A stretch of 64,000 bases of DNA from Deinococcus sp. YIM 134068 (lineage in GTDB: Bacteria; Deinococcota; Deinococci; Deinococcales; Deinococcaceae): assembly GCF_036543075.1 (NCBI RefSeq), contig NZ_JAZHPF010000003.1:1-64000 (forward strand), written 5' to 3'. Both the position numbers and the translations under genes were made by a program. Each line of letters opens with the position of its first letter. Within the stretch, counting starts at the first letter, position 1. Of this stretch, positions 1-17,837 are shown piece by piece. The notes beneath the pieces were generated by a model, which had not been told where the DNA came from, did not search any database, and saw only the letters and a program-made list of their open reading frames with translations.

Positions 1-74
1 CAGTCTGGAGCTGAGCCAGGACAGCCTGGTAGAGTCGAGGAGCGTCCCCGGCGGCATTTTCAGTTGTCACAAAC

Positions 75-104
75 AGAAAGTGTCCCCTACCGGGGACGCT
101 TTCT
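75..104. terminator. Hairpin terminator of the gene upstream of the window
   Basis: AGAAAG-T-GTCCCC and GGGGAC-G-CTTTCT form a 13-pair stem with one T-G pair and a 4-base loop (TACC). It is followed by a T-rich stretch on the + strand. It most likely ends a transcript whose gene lies left of the window. Confidence 0.7.
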
Positions 105-166
105 CATACTTTCTGTCAGGCGGTCAGATCCCCACCCTCTGCACGGTACCTGCCGCGCTGGGCCGC

Positions 167-172
167 TACCAT
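167..172 (+). promoter_or_regulatory. -10 box TACCAT, leaderless promoter for the DUF2087-radA pair
   Basis: TACCAT lies exactly 7 bases before the ATG at 180, the TANNNT-N6/7-ATG arrangement of Deinococcus leaderless transcripts. No good -35 is seen. It decides the start at 180 rather than the ATG at 171, which overlaps the box. Confidence 0.5.
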
Positions 173-179
173 GCCCCCC

Positions 180-447
180 ATGACGAAGAGCATCGCCGCC
201 TTTCAGGACGAACACGGGCGTATCACGGGCTGGCCCTCCGACCGCCGCCGCGCACATCAACTCGCCATCCTCGATCACCTGACGGGCCTGTTCGAGCCGG
301 GCCGCCGCTACAGCGAGGCCGAGGTGGAGACCATCCTGCGCGACCACAGCACGCTGGAGGAACCGGGCGTGCTGCTCGCCGAACTCGTGGACGGCGACTA
401 TCTGGCGACGGGGGACGGCACCTACTGGCGGGCCGACAGCCGACCCA

Positions 448-455
<8 letters not shown>
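180..455 (+). CDS. DUF2087 domain protein
   Basis: A 91-residue protein matching the DUF2087 pattern: an N-terminal F-x-D-x-x-G-R-I-x-x-W-P stretch, a basic segment (DRRRAH), then F-x-x-G-R-R-Y-x-E-x-E-V followed by a short winged-helix-like C-terminus ending in DGTYWRA. The domain is found alone or fused to HTH regulators; its function is not established. Its stop overlaps the start of radA by 8 bases, so the two are translationally coupled and probably cotranscribed. The ATG at 171 is less likely because it overlaps the -10 box. Whether it regulates or assists radA is inference only. Confidence 0.85.
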
Positions 456-1797
<1,342 letters not shown>

Positions 1798-1887
1798 GCG
1801 TTTCTTTGCCGCTTGATACAGGATTGGTCAAGGAAAGGGACGCTCCTTGCAATGTGCGGCGGCACGCCCGGAGGCAGACTGTTTCCT

Positions 1888-2214
1888 ATGAAGAATGGAA
1901 CGCTGAAGCTGCTGGCCCTGACCGCCCTCCTCGCCCTGCCCGTGAGCGCCTTCGCCCAGACGGAAACGGAAGCGACGGGGACCACGACCGAAACGACGAC
2001 GGATACGGTCACCGACATCACCACCACGGATACCGCGACCGACACCGCAACGGATACGGCGACCGACACGACAACCACCGACACCGCGACGGACACGACC
2101 ACAACCGAAACCAATACTGACTCCGGAACCGACTGGGGCTGGCTCGGCCTCGCCGGGTTGCTTGGCCTCGCCGGATTGGCGGGCCGGAACGCCGCGAACG
2201 CGAACCGCCGCTGA
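1888..2214 (+). CDS. Exported Thr/Asp-repeat protein with WGxxGxxG-type C-terminus
   Basis: A 108-residue protein with three parts. Residues 1-24 form a signal peptide ending in SAFAQ. The middle is an almost pure Thr-rich stretch built on T-D-T and T-T-E units (T-D-T-A-T-D repeated). The end is WGWLGLAGLLGLAGLAGR followed by a basic tail. That hydrophobic Trp-Gly plus Gly-Leu segment with terminal Arg resembles the WGxxGxxG C-terminal domains seen on small exported bacterial proteins. The likely product is a short surface protein with a flexible, possibly glycosylated stalk held in the membrane at its C-terminus. The ATG at 1888 is chosen because it begins the signal peptide and follows a GGAGG some 13 bases upstream. 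Function is unknown. Confidence 0.75.
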   Translation: MKNGTLKLLALTALLALPVSAFAQTETEATGTTTETTTDTVTDITTTDTATDTATDTATDTTTTDTATDTTTTETNTDSGTDWGWLGLAGLLGLAGLAGRNAANANRR

Positions 2215-2227
2215 GTCACCCATGAGA

Positions 2228-2265
2228 AAGCCGCCGCCCGAAGCATGGGCGGCGGCTTGTCTTTT
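2228..2265. terminator. Hairpin terminator between convergent genes
   Basis: AAGCCGCCGCCC and GGGCGGCGGCTT make a perfect 12-bp stem with a 7-base loop, followed by GTCTTTT on the + strand. It ends the Thr-repeat gene and, being symmetric and T-rich on both sides, probably also clpB. Confidence 0.85.
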
Positions 2266-2286
2266 GCTGACGGCTGATTGCTGAAG
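2266..2286. repeat. Period-7 repeat, 3 units (GCTGANN)
   Basis: GCTGACG, GCTGATT and GCTGAAG stand in tandem, right after the terminator and before the clpB stop. The first five bases are constant and the last two vary. Confidence 0.7.
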
Positions 2287-2290
2287 GCTC

Positions 2291-4849
<2,559 letters not shown>

Positions 4850-4858
4850 GAGAACCTC

Positions 4859-4901
4859 CTCAAGTCTCCCTATTCTGAGACTTGAGTGCGGTCATGTCAA
4901 G
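4859..4901 (-). promoter_or_regulatory. clpB promoter with HAIR-type HspR operator
   Basis: On the minus strand CTTGACA-N7-ACTCAAG (4901-4881) matches the HspR inverted repeat CTTGAGT-N7-ACTCAAG at 12 of 14 positions with the exact spacing. Its left half contains a perfect -35 TTGACA (4900-4895). A -10 (CAGAAT or AGAATA) follows 17-18 bases later. A second perfect 10-bp inverted repeat, CTCAAGTCTC-N8-GAGACTTGAG (4859-4886), shares the ACTCAAG half and covers the -10. HspR control of clpB is known in D. radiodurans. Confidence 0.8.
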
Positions 4902-4917
4902 TTTATTGAGGAAGTGG

Positions 4918-5601
4918 CTAGCGGTCCACCTGTCCCCGCTTGCAGACCATGCCACCGCCGCACCGACCGAAGACGGTGCTGGACTTGTGCCGTGGGTCGG
5001 CCTTCAGGGTCGCCGTGATGGTCGTTCGGCCCAGCTCGCGGCTGCACACCGAGCGCAGCATCCCGCCGGAGTCGATGGTCGCCACGTCCGGGCGGCTGGA
5101 GGTCCAGATGACCTCGCGGCTGACGCTGCCGGGGGCGTCGAGGAAAGTCGTGTACCGCTGGAAATGGGGCCAATAGCCGACCACCATCAGATTGTCCGAG
5201 TTGACGTTCACGATGCGGAACTCGCGAACGGTCGGCGCGTCAGGTGTGGGCTGGAGCCTGACCGTTACGGGCGTGGGCCGCGCTGGGCCGCATTCGTCGT
5301 ACTGCACAGGAATATTACGAACGGTCTGTGGCTGATACCAGCGGCGCTTGACCGTCACCATATAGCGTCCATCCGGTCCCCGCCGCATCTTGACCCCTGG
5401 ATTGTTCCCGCCGTCCATATCAGTGAGCCGCGCTAGCACCTGCCCCCGCTCGTTTTTCACGGTGACGAGGAGGGCAGGTCGGCCAATCTCCACACAGACG
5501 GCCCACTGCGGCAGAGGCGACGCCGGACGAGAGGCCGTGCTCCTGCCCGCCAAAGGAGTCACAGACAGGGCGAGTCCAACGAGTGGGAGCAACAGCTTCA
5601 C
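4918..5601 (-). CDS. Secreted protein with bacterial Ig-like (Big) C-terminal region
   Basis: A 227-residue exported protein of unknown role. An N-terminal signal peptide ([19 protein letters not shown]) is followed by a beta-rich middle region (about 30-110) and a C-terminal region (about 150-215) with the Big_2-like pattern [14 protein letters not shown]...GMLRS...GRTTITAT, where a W-S-S, an A-T-I-D and a final T-I-T-A mark the strands. Five cysteines follow the signal peptide (at about 36, 103, 186, 211 and 218), so disulphides are possible. The GTG start at 5601 fits a leaderless -10 box (TAGGGT, 6 bases upstream). It ends 68 bases upstream of clpB and does not seem to be coregulated with it. 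Confidence 0.7.
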   Translation of the reverse strand: MKLLLPLVGLALSVTPLAGRSTASRPASPLPQWAVCVEIGRPALLVTVKNERGQVLARLTDMDGGNNPGVKMRRGPDGRYMVTVKRRWYQPQTVRNIPVQYDECGPARPTPVTVRLQPTPDAPTVREFRIVNVNSDNLMVVGYWPHFQRYTTFLDAPGSVSREVIWTSSRPDVATIDSGGMLRSVCSRELGRTTITATLKADPRHKSSTVFGRCGGGMVCKRGQVDR

Positions 5602-5607
5602 AATGTC

Positions 5608-5613
5608 ACCCTA
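5608..5613 (-). promoter_or_regulatory. -10 box TAGGGT, leaderless promoter
   Basis: TAGGGT lies 6 bases before the GTG at 5601 of the Ig-like secreted protein gene. Confidence 0.45.
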
Positions 5614-5657
5614 CTGAGCTGTTCTGACGAGAGAGTGACGCCTCTCCCCAGCCCACC

Positions 5658-6671
5658 TCACCGCCCCGACGGCACGAACCGCCCCCCCTCCTCCCGCGTC
5701 AGCAATCCGCCGATGAACTCGCCCATGCCCTCGGCGGTGATGGCCTGCCCGTCCTGCGTGCCCGTGCCGCGCACCGGCCCCTCCCAGTAGGCGACGGAGG
5801 TGTTCTTGAACAGGAGTTCCTGCTCGTCGCGGGCGGCCTCCAGCGTGAGGCTCAGATTGTCGGCCCGGACCTCCCATCCCAGCACGTACTCGCGTCCGCT
5901 GGGGCTGCGGTAGACGCGGCCCGGCGTCATCGTCACGTTCGGCACCTCACGCGCCACGCCCGCCGCGTCCACGCGCGAGGCGGCGACCTGCACGACCTTC
6001 CCGGCCCCGTCGCGCACCCGGTAGAGCATCAGGTCCGAGCCGTCCGAGAGGTGCAGCCCGAACCAGTCCCAGCGGGCCTGCGCGCCTGGCTGCTGGTCGC
6101 CCCACTGGTGGTCGAGCCATACCAGCCCGCGCGCCTCCCGCGTCTCGCCGCCCGGCAGCGCCACAGTCCCGCCCACGTCCATCCGCGTGATGCTCTGGTA
6201 GTACAGCCGCCCGACCTCCGGCGTGCCCGAGTAGCCCGGCGGGTGGACGACCGGCCCCTTGCGCGGCGTCAGCGTGAGGTTGAGCGGCCCGGCCTGAAGG
6301 CGATAGGCGGCGGCCTCCTGATTCAGCCGCCAGCCCCCCTGCTCCACCAAGAGCGGGGGGAAGCCGAAGCGGGCACGCTGCGACTCGTTCTCGAAGGTGT
6401 AGAGCTTGCCCGCCCGCAGGTCGGCAATCGCCACATGCCCGGCGTGGTAAGGAATGCCCCGGTAGTTCACCTTGAACTGCGCCCAGTGAAAGGCCAGCCC
6501 CGACTCCGGCAGGAAGCCCGAGACGTAATACCATTCCGTCGCCGAGTTGCGGGATGACAGGTCGGCGGCATCGGGAATCCGCGCCGGGTCGAACACCTGT
6601 GGGGCCGGAAGGCAGGACGTGAACAGGGAGGTACAGACGAGGGCCACCGAACCCGTGGTCAGGAGTCGCAT
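5658..6671 (-). CDS. Lipocalin-like (AttH/CrtC-type) lipoprotein
   Basis: A 337-residue protein with a lipoprotein-like N-terminus: a hydrophobic run ending in TSCLP places the acylated Cys near residue 20. The rest matches the AttH/CrtC-like lipocalin fold: EWYYVSGFL near the start, a W-L-D-H-Q-W-G motif and WDWFGLHLSDGSDLMLYRVRD in the middle, then W-E-V and Y-W-E-G-P-V near the end. Relatives include carotenoid 1,2-hydratase (CrtC) and hydroxyneurosporene-synthase-like proteins. Carotenoid work is conceivable in a pigmented Deinococcus, but no crt genes are near, so the substrate is unknown. A TACGGT box lies 5 bases before the ATG. Confidence 0.75.
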   Translation of the reverse strand: MRLLTTGSVALVCTSLFTSCLPAPQVFDPARIPDAADLSSRNSATEWYYVSGFLPESGLAFHWAQFKVNYRGIPYHAGHVAIADLRAGKLYTFENESQRARFGFPPLLVEQGGWRLNQEAAAYRLQAGPLNLTLTPRKGPVVHPPGYSGTPEVGRLYYQSITRMDVGGTVALPGGETREARGLVWLDHQWGDQQPGAQARWDWFGLHLSDGSDLMLYRVRDGAGKVVQVAASRVDAAGVAREVPNVTMTPGRVYRSPSGREYVLGWEVRADNLSLTLEAARDEQELLFKNTSVAYWEGPVRGTGTQDGQAITAEGMGEFIGGLLTREEGGRFVPSGR

Positions 6672-6758
6672 GGCTGACCGTACCCAATCCCGGCAGGCGG
6701 CGCGGTAGGCGAGGGCACGGAGCGGGGCGAGGAGAGGTGCCTTTGAGTTGCTACGTCG

Positions 6759-6808
6759 CCCCAGCCCTCTGCTTCGTAATTCTGCGAGTCAGCCACACGG
6801 GGAGAGGG
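6759..6808 (-). repeat. Dispersed intergenic element (copy 1)
   Basis: Read on the minus strand it contains ACGAAGCAGAGGGCTGGGG preceded by TGACTCG, shared with the copies at 31002 and 31160. Outer CCCTCTCC / GGAGAGGG stretches can pair. It lies in the 295-base gap between the lipocalin-like gene and livF. Confidence 0.6.
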
Positions 6809-6832
6809 AGAACAACACGGCAACGCCGCGTC

Positions 6833-6876
6833 TTTGCTCCTCCCCCTTGAGGGGGGAGGCCGGGAGGGGGTGAACG
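6833..6876. repeat. G-run / C-run hairpin element of the same intergenic family
   Basis: It starts CTTTGCTCC like the copy at 31160, followed by C-rich and G-rich arms (CCTCCCCC / GGGGGGAGG) that form a hairpin. A related inverted copy is at 23797. Confidence 0.5.
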
Positions 6877-6916
6877 AGCCTGGCAGTCCCAGAAACCAAT
6901 CCGGCACCTCCACCAC

Positions 6917-6953
6917 AAAAGAAGGAGCCGCCCCCAACCGGAGACGGCCCCCT
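6917..6953 (-). terminator. Terminator of the liv operon
   Basis: On the minus strand AGGGGGCCG and CGGCTCCTT pair (9 bp, two G-T pairs) around a 14-base loop, followed by CTTTTG. It lies just after the livF stop. Confidence 0.6.
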
Positions 6954-6966
6954 CTTTCTTCAATCC

Positions 6967-7720
<754 letters not shown>

Positions 7721-7728
<8 letters not shown>

Positions 7729-8520
7729 GCGGCTGCGCCTCCTTTCCGTACTCGCCCGCCGCCGCCCCGCGCCCGAGGTACGCCTCCATCACGCGCGGGT
7801 CGTTGCGGACCTGATGCGGCAGCCCCTCGCTGATCTTCGTGCCGTAGTCGAGGACGGTGATGTGCTCCGAGAGGGTCATCACCAGCCGCATGTCGTGTTC
7901 GATCAGGACCACCGTCACCCCCAGCTCGTCGCGGATGCGGCGGATCAGGGCCTTGAGGTCTTCCGTCTCGCGCGGATTCATGCCCGCCGCCGGTTCGTCC
8001 AGCAGCACGAGCTTGGGCGTGGTCGCCAGCGCGCGGGCAATCTCCAGCTTGCGCTGGTCGCCGTAGGGAAGGTTCGTCGCCAGTTCGCGCCGCCAGCGCC
8101 CCAGCCCCACGAAGTCGAGCATGACCTGAGCGACCTCGCGCGCCTCGCCCTCGCTGTCGTGGAAGCGGCGCGTCCGCAGCATGGCGTCCACGAAGCCCGC
8201 CTTCAACCGCGTGTGCCGCCCCACCATGATGTTCTCCTCGGCGCTCATGGTGGAGAACAGGCGGATGTTCTGAAAGGTCCGCGCGATGCCGGCGCTCACG
8301 ACCTGATCGGGGCGCAACCCCACCAGTTCCTGCCCGGCGAGGCGGATGGTGCCCGTGTTCGGGCTGTAGATGCCCGTCACGAGGTTGAAAAAGGTCGTCT
8401 TCCCGGCCCCGTTCGGCCCGATGATGCTCACGATGCTCTGCTCGGGCACCTGCATCGTCACGTCGTTCACGGCGGTCAGCCCGCCGAAGGTCTTGGTGAC
8501 CCCCTGCACGTCGAGGATGT

Positions 8521-8524
<4 letters not shown>
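7721..8524 (-). CDS. livG: Branched-chain amino acid ABC transporter ATP-binding protein LivG
   Basis: A 267-residue ATPase partner of LivF. It has Walker A GPNGAGKTT, the LivG-specific ARTFQNIRLFSTMSAEENI segment, a degenerate signature LPYGDQR in place of LSGGQ (normal for LivG), Walker B LVLLDEPAAGMNP and the switch His in LIEHDM. The start is GTG at 8524, which overlaps the livM stop as GTGA; this start gives the expected N-terminus (VNILDVQGVTKTFGGLTAV). Confidence 0.95.
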
Positions 8525-10163
<1,639 letters not shown>

Positions 10164-10167
<4 letters not shown>

Positions 10168-11177
10168 ACCTTCTCCACGTTGCTCTTGCCGAGCAGGCCG
10201 GTCGGCTTGAAGATCAGGATGAGCACGAGCACGAGGAAGGCCCCGATCCGCTGGTAGGAGGCGTCGATGGCCTCCAGGTTGGCAATTCCCAGCAGCCCGC
10301 CGAAGATGTTCGTCACGCCGATCAGGTTCTGGATGACGCCGAGGACCAGCCCGCCGAGCACCGCGCCCGGAATCGAGCCGATGCCCCCCAGCACGGCGGC
10401 GGTGAAGGCGATGATGCCGGGGTCGAAGCCCGAGTAGGCGTTCACGGTGCCGAACTTCATCCCGAACAGCACCCCGCTGATGCCGCCGAGCGCCCCGCCG
10501 ATCAGGAAGGTCGCCGAGATCATGCGGTTGGCGTCGATGCCCATCAGTCCCGCCGTCACGCGGTCCTGCGCCACGGCCCGAATCGCCTTGCCCAGCCGCG
10601 TACGGTTGACGAGATAATTCAGCACCGCCAGGCTCAGCAGCGACACGACGATCAGGATCACGTCCTTGAGCTGGAGGTCGATGCCCACGGTGCGGAGCAC
10701 GTTCCCCAGCGCCTCACACGAACTCCCCTCCCCGCAGAACTTGCCGCTGAAGCCAGCAGGCAGCGTGTACGTCAGGTCGAAGCGGCCCTGGAAGCCCTCG
10801 ATGATCCGCAATACGTCCTGCAAGATGAGCGAGACGCCGATGGCCGTGATGAGGGGCACGAGCTTGGGTGCGTTCCGCAGCGGGCGGTAGGCCAGCCGCT
10901 CGATCAGGACATTGAGCAGCCCCGAGACGAGCATCGCGGCGAGCAGGGCGATGATCAGCTTGAGGTAGCCGTTCAGCGGGCTGGGGGCGAGGACCCGGAA
11001 GACCTCGAAGCCGACGACGGCCCCGGTCACGAAGACCTCCGAGTGGGCGAAGTTGATGAGTTGCAGCACGCCGTACACCATCGTGTAGCCGAGGGCGATG
11101 ATCGCGTACACGAAGCCGAGGACGAGTCCGCCCGCGATCACGTTGACGACGAAGGGCAGCAGGGTGGCGAGGTCCAA
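10164..11177 (-). CDS. livH: Branched-chain amino acid ABC transporter permease LivH
   Basis: A 337-residue permease partner of LivM with about eight membrane segments. It shows the LivH pattern GLVLGFVYAIIALGYTMVYGVLQLINFAHSEV near the N-terminus and GKAIRAVAQDRVTAGLMGID as the coupling loop. An insert of about 40 residues around GKFCGEGSSCEALGN carries two cysteines and probably faces outside. The start is TTG at 11177, well placed behind AGAGGAGA. Separated from livK by 152 bases with a terminator-like hairpin, so it is probably transcribed at lower level than livK. Confidence 0.94.
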
Positions 11178-11274
11178 AGGTCTTCTCCTCTCGGTCTTGC
11201 TTCGGGGGTGAACGGGTCAGGCTGGCGTCAGGTCCGGTCCCAGCCGCGCCCACCATAGCGGGCGACTCGACCAT

Positions 11275-11306
11275 AACGAAAGGAGCCGGACAGCACGCCC
11301 GGCCCC
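11275..11306 (-). terminator. Intra-operon terminator between livK and livH
   Basis: On the minus strand GGGGCCGG and CCGGCTCC pair (8 bp, one G-T) around a 9-base loop, followed by TTTCGTT. Such partial terminators allow excess binding protein over the membrane subunits. Confidence 0.65.
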
Positions 11307-11329
11307 TCTATGTCGTCCGGCGGCCCCGG

Positions 11330-12484
<1,155 letters not shown>

Positions 12485-12520
12485 GGGTCCTCCGGGTGGG
12501 GTGCTGTGGAAATTGTCCCA

Positions 12521-12549
12521 ATTCTAGGGACGCCTTTACGCGGTGTCAA
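12521..12549 (-). promoter_or_regulatory. livK promoter
   Basis: TTGACA (12549-12544), a 17-base spacer and TAGAAT (12526-12521) give a near-consensus sigma-A promoter about 35 bases before the livK start. Confidence 0.8.
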
Positions 12550-12695
12550 TGCGAGACTCATGTGAGTATGGGAGGGCGGAAGAGATTCCATCCCCGGATG
12601 AGGAAACTGAATTGCTGTCCAGGGGGCAGGTTGGCAATTTTCGTCCTGGCCCGCCGCCTCCCGTCTAGCCGTCTGGGCGGGGGCCAGCCTCCTCC

Positions 12696-14069
<1,374 letters not shown>

Positions 14070-14079
14070 GTTTGGGTTG

Positions 14080-14108
14080 ACCGTACTGACTCGCGCGCCC
14101 GGACGCAA
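14080..14108 (-). promoter_or_regulatory. glnA promoter, almost leaderless
   Basis: TTGCGT (14108-14103), 17 bases, TACGGT (14085-14080), then 10 bases to the ATG at 14069. Confidence 0.55.
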
Positions 14109-14266
14109 GCACCACCTCCGGGCCGGTCGTGACACGGGGGGGCGGCCCCGCGCAAGTTGTCTACCTTCCAGCGGACATCCGGCCAGGATGCCGTGGTCAA
14201 AGTGCAGAGCCAGTTCGCGGAACCCGCCCTGCCCCCTATCCCACCTGCAACTTGTCCAGCCCCGCG

Positions 14267-14296
14267 TTGACCCTACTTTTCTCAGACTCCTATACT
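14267..14296 (+). promoter_or_regulatory. Promoter of the type III glutamine synthetase gene
   Basis: TTGACC (14267-14272), an 18-base spacer and TATACT (14291-14296). It leaves a leader of about 85 bases before the ATG at 14389. Confidence 0.7.
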
Positions 14297-14388
14297 CCGG
14301 CCTAGAGTCGGGTGGAGATCGTCAAGGGGACGGAAAGGGATGCCGCCGTGCCGTGCCCCGGACGAGGCCGACCACAGGGAGAGGAACC

Positions 14389-16548
<2,160 letters not shown>

Positions 16549-16549
16549 A

Positions 16550-16580
16550 GCGGTCAGCTCTCAGCCGTCAGCTTTCAGCA
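16550..16580 (-). repeat. Period-7 repeat (GCTGANN on minus strand), left arm
   Basis: Minus-strand units GCTGAAA, GCTGACG, GCTGAGA and GCTGACC. With the array at 16630-16661 it forms a perfect 18-bp inverted repeat around a terminator. Confidence 0.75.
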
Positions 16581-16587
16581 GGGACAA

Positions 16588-16627
16588 AGAGAGGGGCCGT
16601 CCGAACGTGGGCGGCTCTCTGTTTCTG
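16588..16627 (+). terminator. Terminator of the type III glutamine synthetase gene
   Basis: AGAGAG/CTCTCT and CCGTCC/GGGCGG pair, with a bulge of Gs, around a 6-base loop, followed by GTTTCTG. It sits between two inverted period-7 arrays. Confidence 0.65.
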
Positions 16628-16629
16628 TG

Positions 16630-16661
16630 GCTGACGGCTGACCGCTGAAAGCTGACGGCTG
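16630..16661 (+). repeat. Period-7 repeat (GCTGANN), right arm
   Basis: Units GCTGACG, GCTGACC, GCTGAAA, GCTGACG and GCTG. Ends one base before the -10 box of the AAC(3) gene, so it also occupies that promoter's -35 region. Confidence 0.8.
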
Positions 16662-16662
16662 C

Positions 16663-16668
16663 TAGACT
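16663..16668 (+). promoter_or_regulatory. -10 box TAGACT, leaderless promoter of the AAC(3) gene
   Basis: TAGACT lies 6 bases before the GTG at 16675. The only -35-like hexamer (CTGACC, 19 bases upstream) belongs to the period-7 repeat. Confidence 0.55.
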
Positions 16669-16674
16669 TTCCCC

Positions 16675-17478
16675 GTGCTGAACCTGCTGCGCAAGCCGCC
16701 CGTGACGCCCGCCGACCTCGACGAGGGGCTGGCGGCCCTGGGGCTGGACGGGTCGCAGCACGCTATCGTCCACGCGAGCCTCAAATCCTTCGGGCAGGTG
16801 GAGGGCGGGGCGCGGGCGATGGTGGACACGCTGGCGGGGCGCGCGGCGACGGTGGTGGCTCCGGCCTTCACGTACGGCACCCTGTTGCGGCACGCGACCT
16901 CGCCCGTCCACGCCCGGTACCGCCGCGACCTGCGGGTGAGCCGGGACATAGGCCGGGTGCCGCAGGACCTCGTGGAGCGGGCGGAGGCGGTGCGCTCCTT
17001 CCACCCGACGCTGAGTTTCATCGCGCTGGGGCAGGAGGCGGAGCGGATCACGGGCGTGCAGACGCTCTCCAGCCCCTACGCGCCGATTGGTGCCCTGTAC
17101 GATCTGGACGGCTTCGCCCTCCTGATGGGCGTGGACTTCGGCAGCAACACGACGGTCCACTACGGCGAGCACGTGGCGGGAATGCCGCTGCTCACGCGCT
17201 ACGTCCCCATTGACGGCGAGGTGCGGCCCACCGCCTTTCCCAACTGTTCGGCGGACTTCGAGCGGATGGCCCCGCACGTCCACGCCCGCTCGGTGCGGGT
17301 GGGCGGCTCCACTCTGCGGCTGTACCGGGTGCGCGACCTCGTGGACGCGACCGTGGCGGCCCTGACCCGCGACCCCGAACTCCTGCTGTGCACCGCGCCG
17401 GGCTGCCGCTGTCAGGAGGTGCGGCGGCTCGTGCGGCAGCGTGGCCTGACGCCGAGGCCGCATGGGGGGCTGGGGTAG
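16675..17478 (+). CDS. AAC(3) family aminoglycoside N-acetyltransferase-like protein
   Basis: A 267-residue member of the Antibiotic_NAT family, which transfers acetyl from acetyl-CoA to the 3-amino group of 2-deoxystreptamine drugs or to related amines. Family landmarks are VHASLKSFGQVEGGA (usually VHSSL), APAFTYG, SFHPTLSFIALG, LLMGVDFGSNTTVHYGEH with the conserved His and Glu, and a C-terminal CTAPGCRCQEVRRLV with a cysteine cluster. The GTG start is fixed by a leaderless -10 box. Many chromosomal members have unknown natural substrates, so resistance cannot be concluded. Confidence 0.85.
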   Translation: MLNLLRKPPVTPADLDEGLAALGLDGSQHAIVHASLKSFGQVEGGARAMVDTLAGRAATVVAPAFTYGTLLRHATSPVHARYRRDLRVSRDIGRVPQDLVERAEAVRSFHPTLSFIALGQEAERITGVQTLSSPYAPIGALYDLDGFALLMGVDFGSNTTVHYGEHVAGMPLLTRYVPIDGEVRPTAFPNCSADFERMAPHVHARSVRVGGSTLRLYRVRDLVDATVAALTRDPELLLCTAPGCRCQEVRRLVRQRGLTPRPHGGLG

Positions 17479-17489
17479 GAGAGGGGCGG

Positions 17490-17517
17490 CCAGCGGCCAG
17501 CTTCCAGCCGCCAGCGA
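17490..17517 (+). repeat. Period-7 repeat, 4 units (CCAGCNN)
   Basis: CCAGCGG, CCAGCTT, CCAGCCG and CCAGCGA fill most of the 41-base gap between two convergent genes. Confidence 0.75.
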
Positions 17518-17519
17518 CC

Positions 17520-17834
17520 CTAAGACACCTGCCGCAACGGTTGACCGTCCGTTCCCTCGAACGTCGCCCCGCACACCTCGCAGCGCCACACGCGCGTGGT
17601 GACGATTCTGGGGATGAGGGTCGTCCGCCAGTTCCCGTCCTCGGGCATGGGCGGGCGTGGGGGCGTCACGTCGTGCAGGGTGCCGCGCAGTCCGCAATTC
17701 GGGCAGCGCCGTCGGCGCTCCGACCACGCCGCCGCCAGCAGCGCCACGGGCAGCAGGGCCAGCGCCAGCACGAGGAAGAGGGGCAGCGCGAGGAGCAGGA
17801 GGAGCTTCAGCGCCGTCTCACGAAGCAGGCTCAC
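17520..17834 (-). CDS. Small membrane protein with zinc-ribbon
   Basis: A 104-residue protein of unknown function. Residues 8-36 are a very hydrophobic Leu/Ala membrane segment; then comes a basic stretch (SERRRR) and a zinc-ribbon made of C-P-N-C and, about 45 residues later, C-E-V-C. The topology suggests a single-span membrane anchor with a cytoplasmic metal-binding domain. The GTG start lies 3 bases after the stop of the GNAT gene, so the two are probably one transcript. Confidence 0.75.
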   Translation of the reverse strand: MSLLRETALKLLLLLALPLFLVLALALLPVALLAAAWSERRRRCPNCGLRGTLHDVTPPRPPMPEDGNWRTTLIPRIVTTRVWRCEVCGATFEGTDGQPLRQVS

Positions 17835-17837
17835 GCC

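Larger units (their letters stand above)
14070..14388. other. Divergent intergenic region between the two glutamine synthetase genes
   Basis: The 319 bases hold one promoter facing each way, near the two ends. No coding sequence is credible. No obvious TnrA, GlnR or NtcA palindrome was recognised. Confidence 0.6.
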
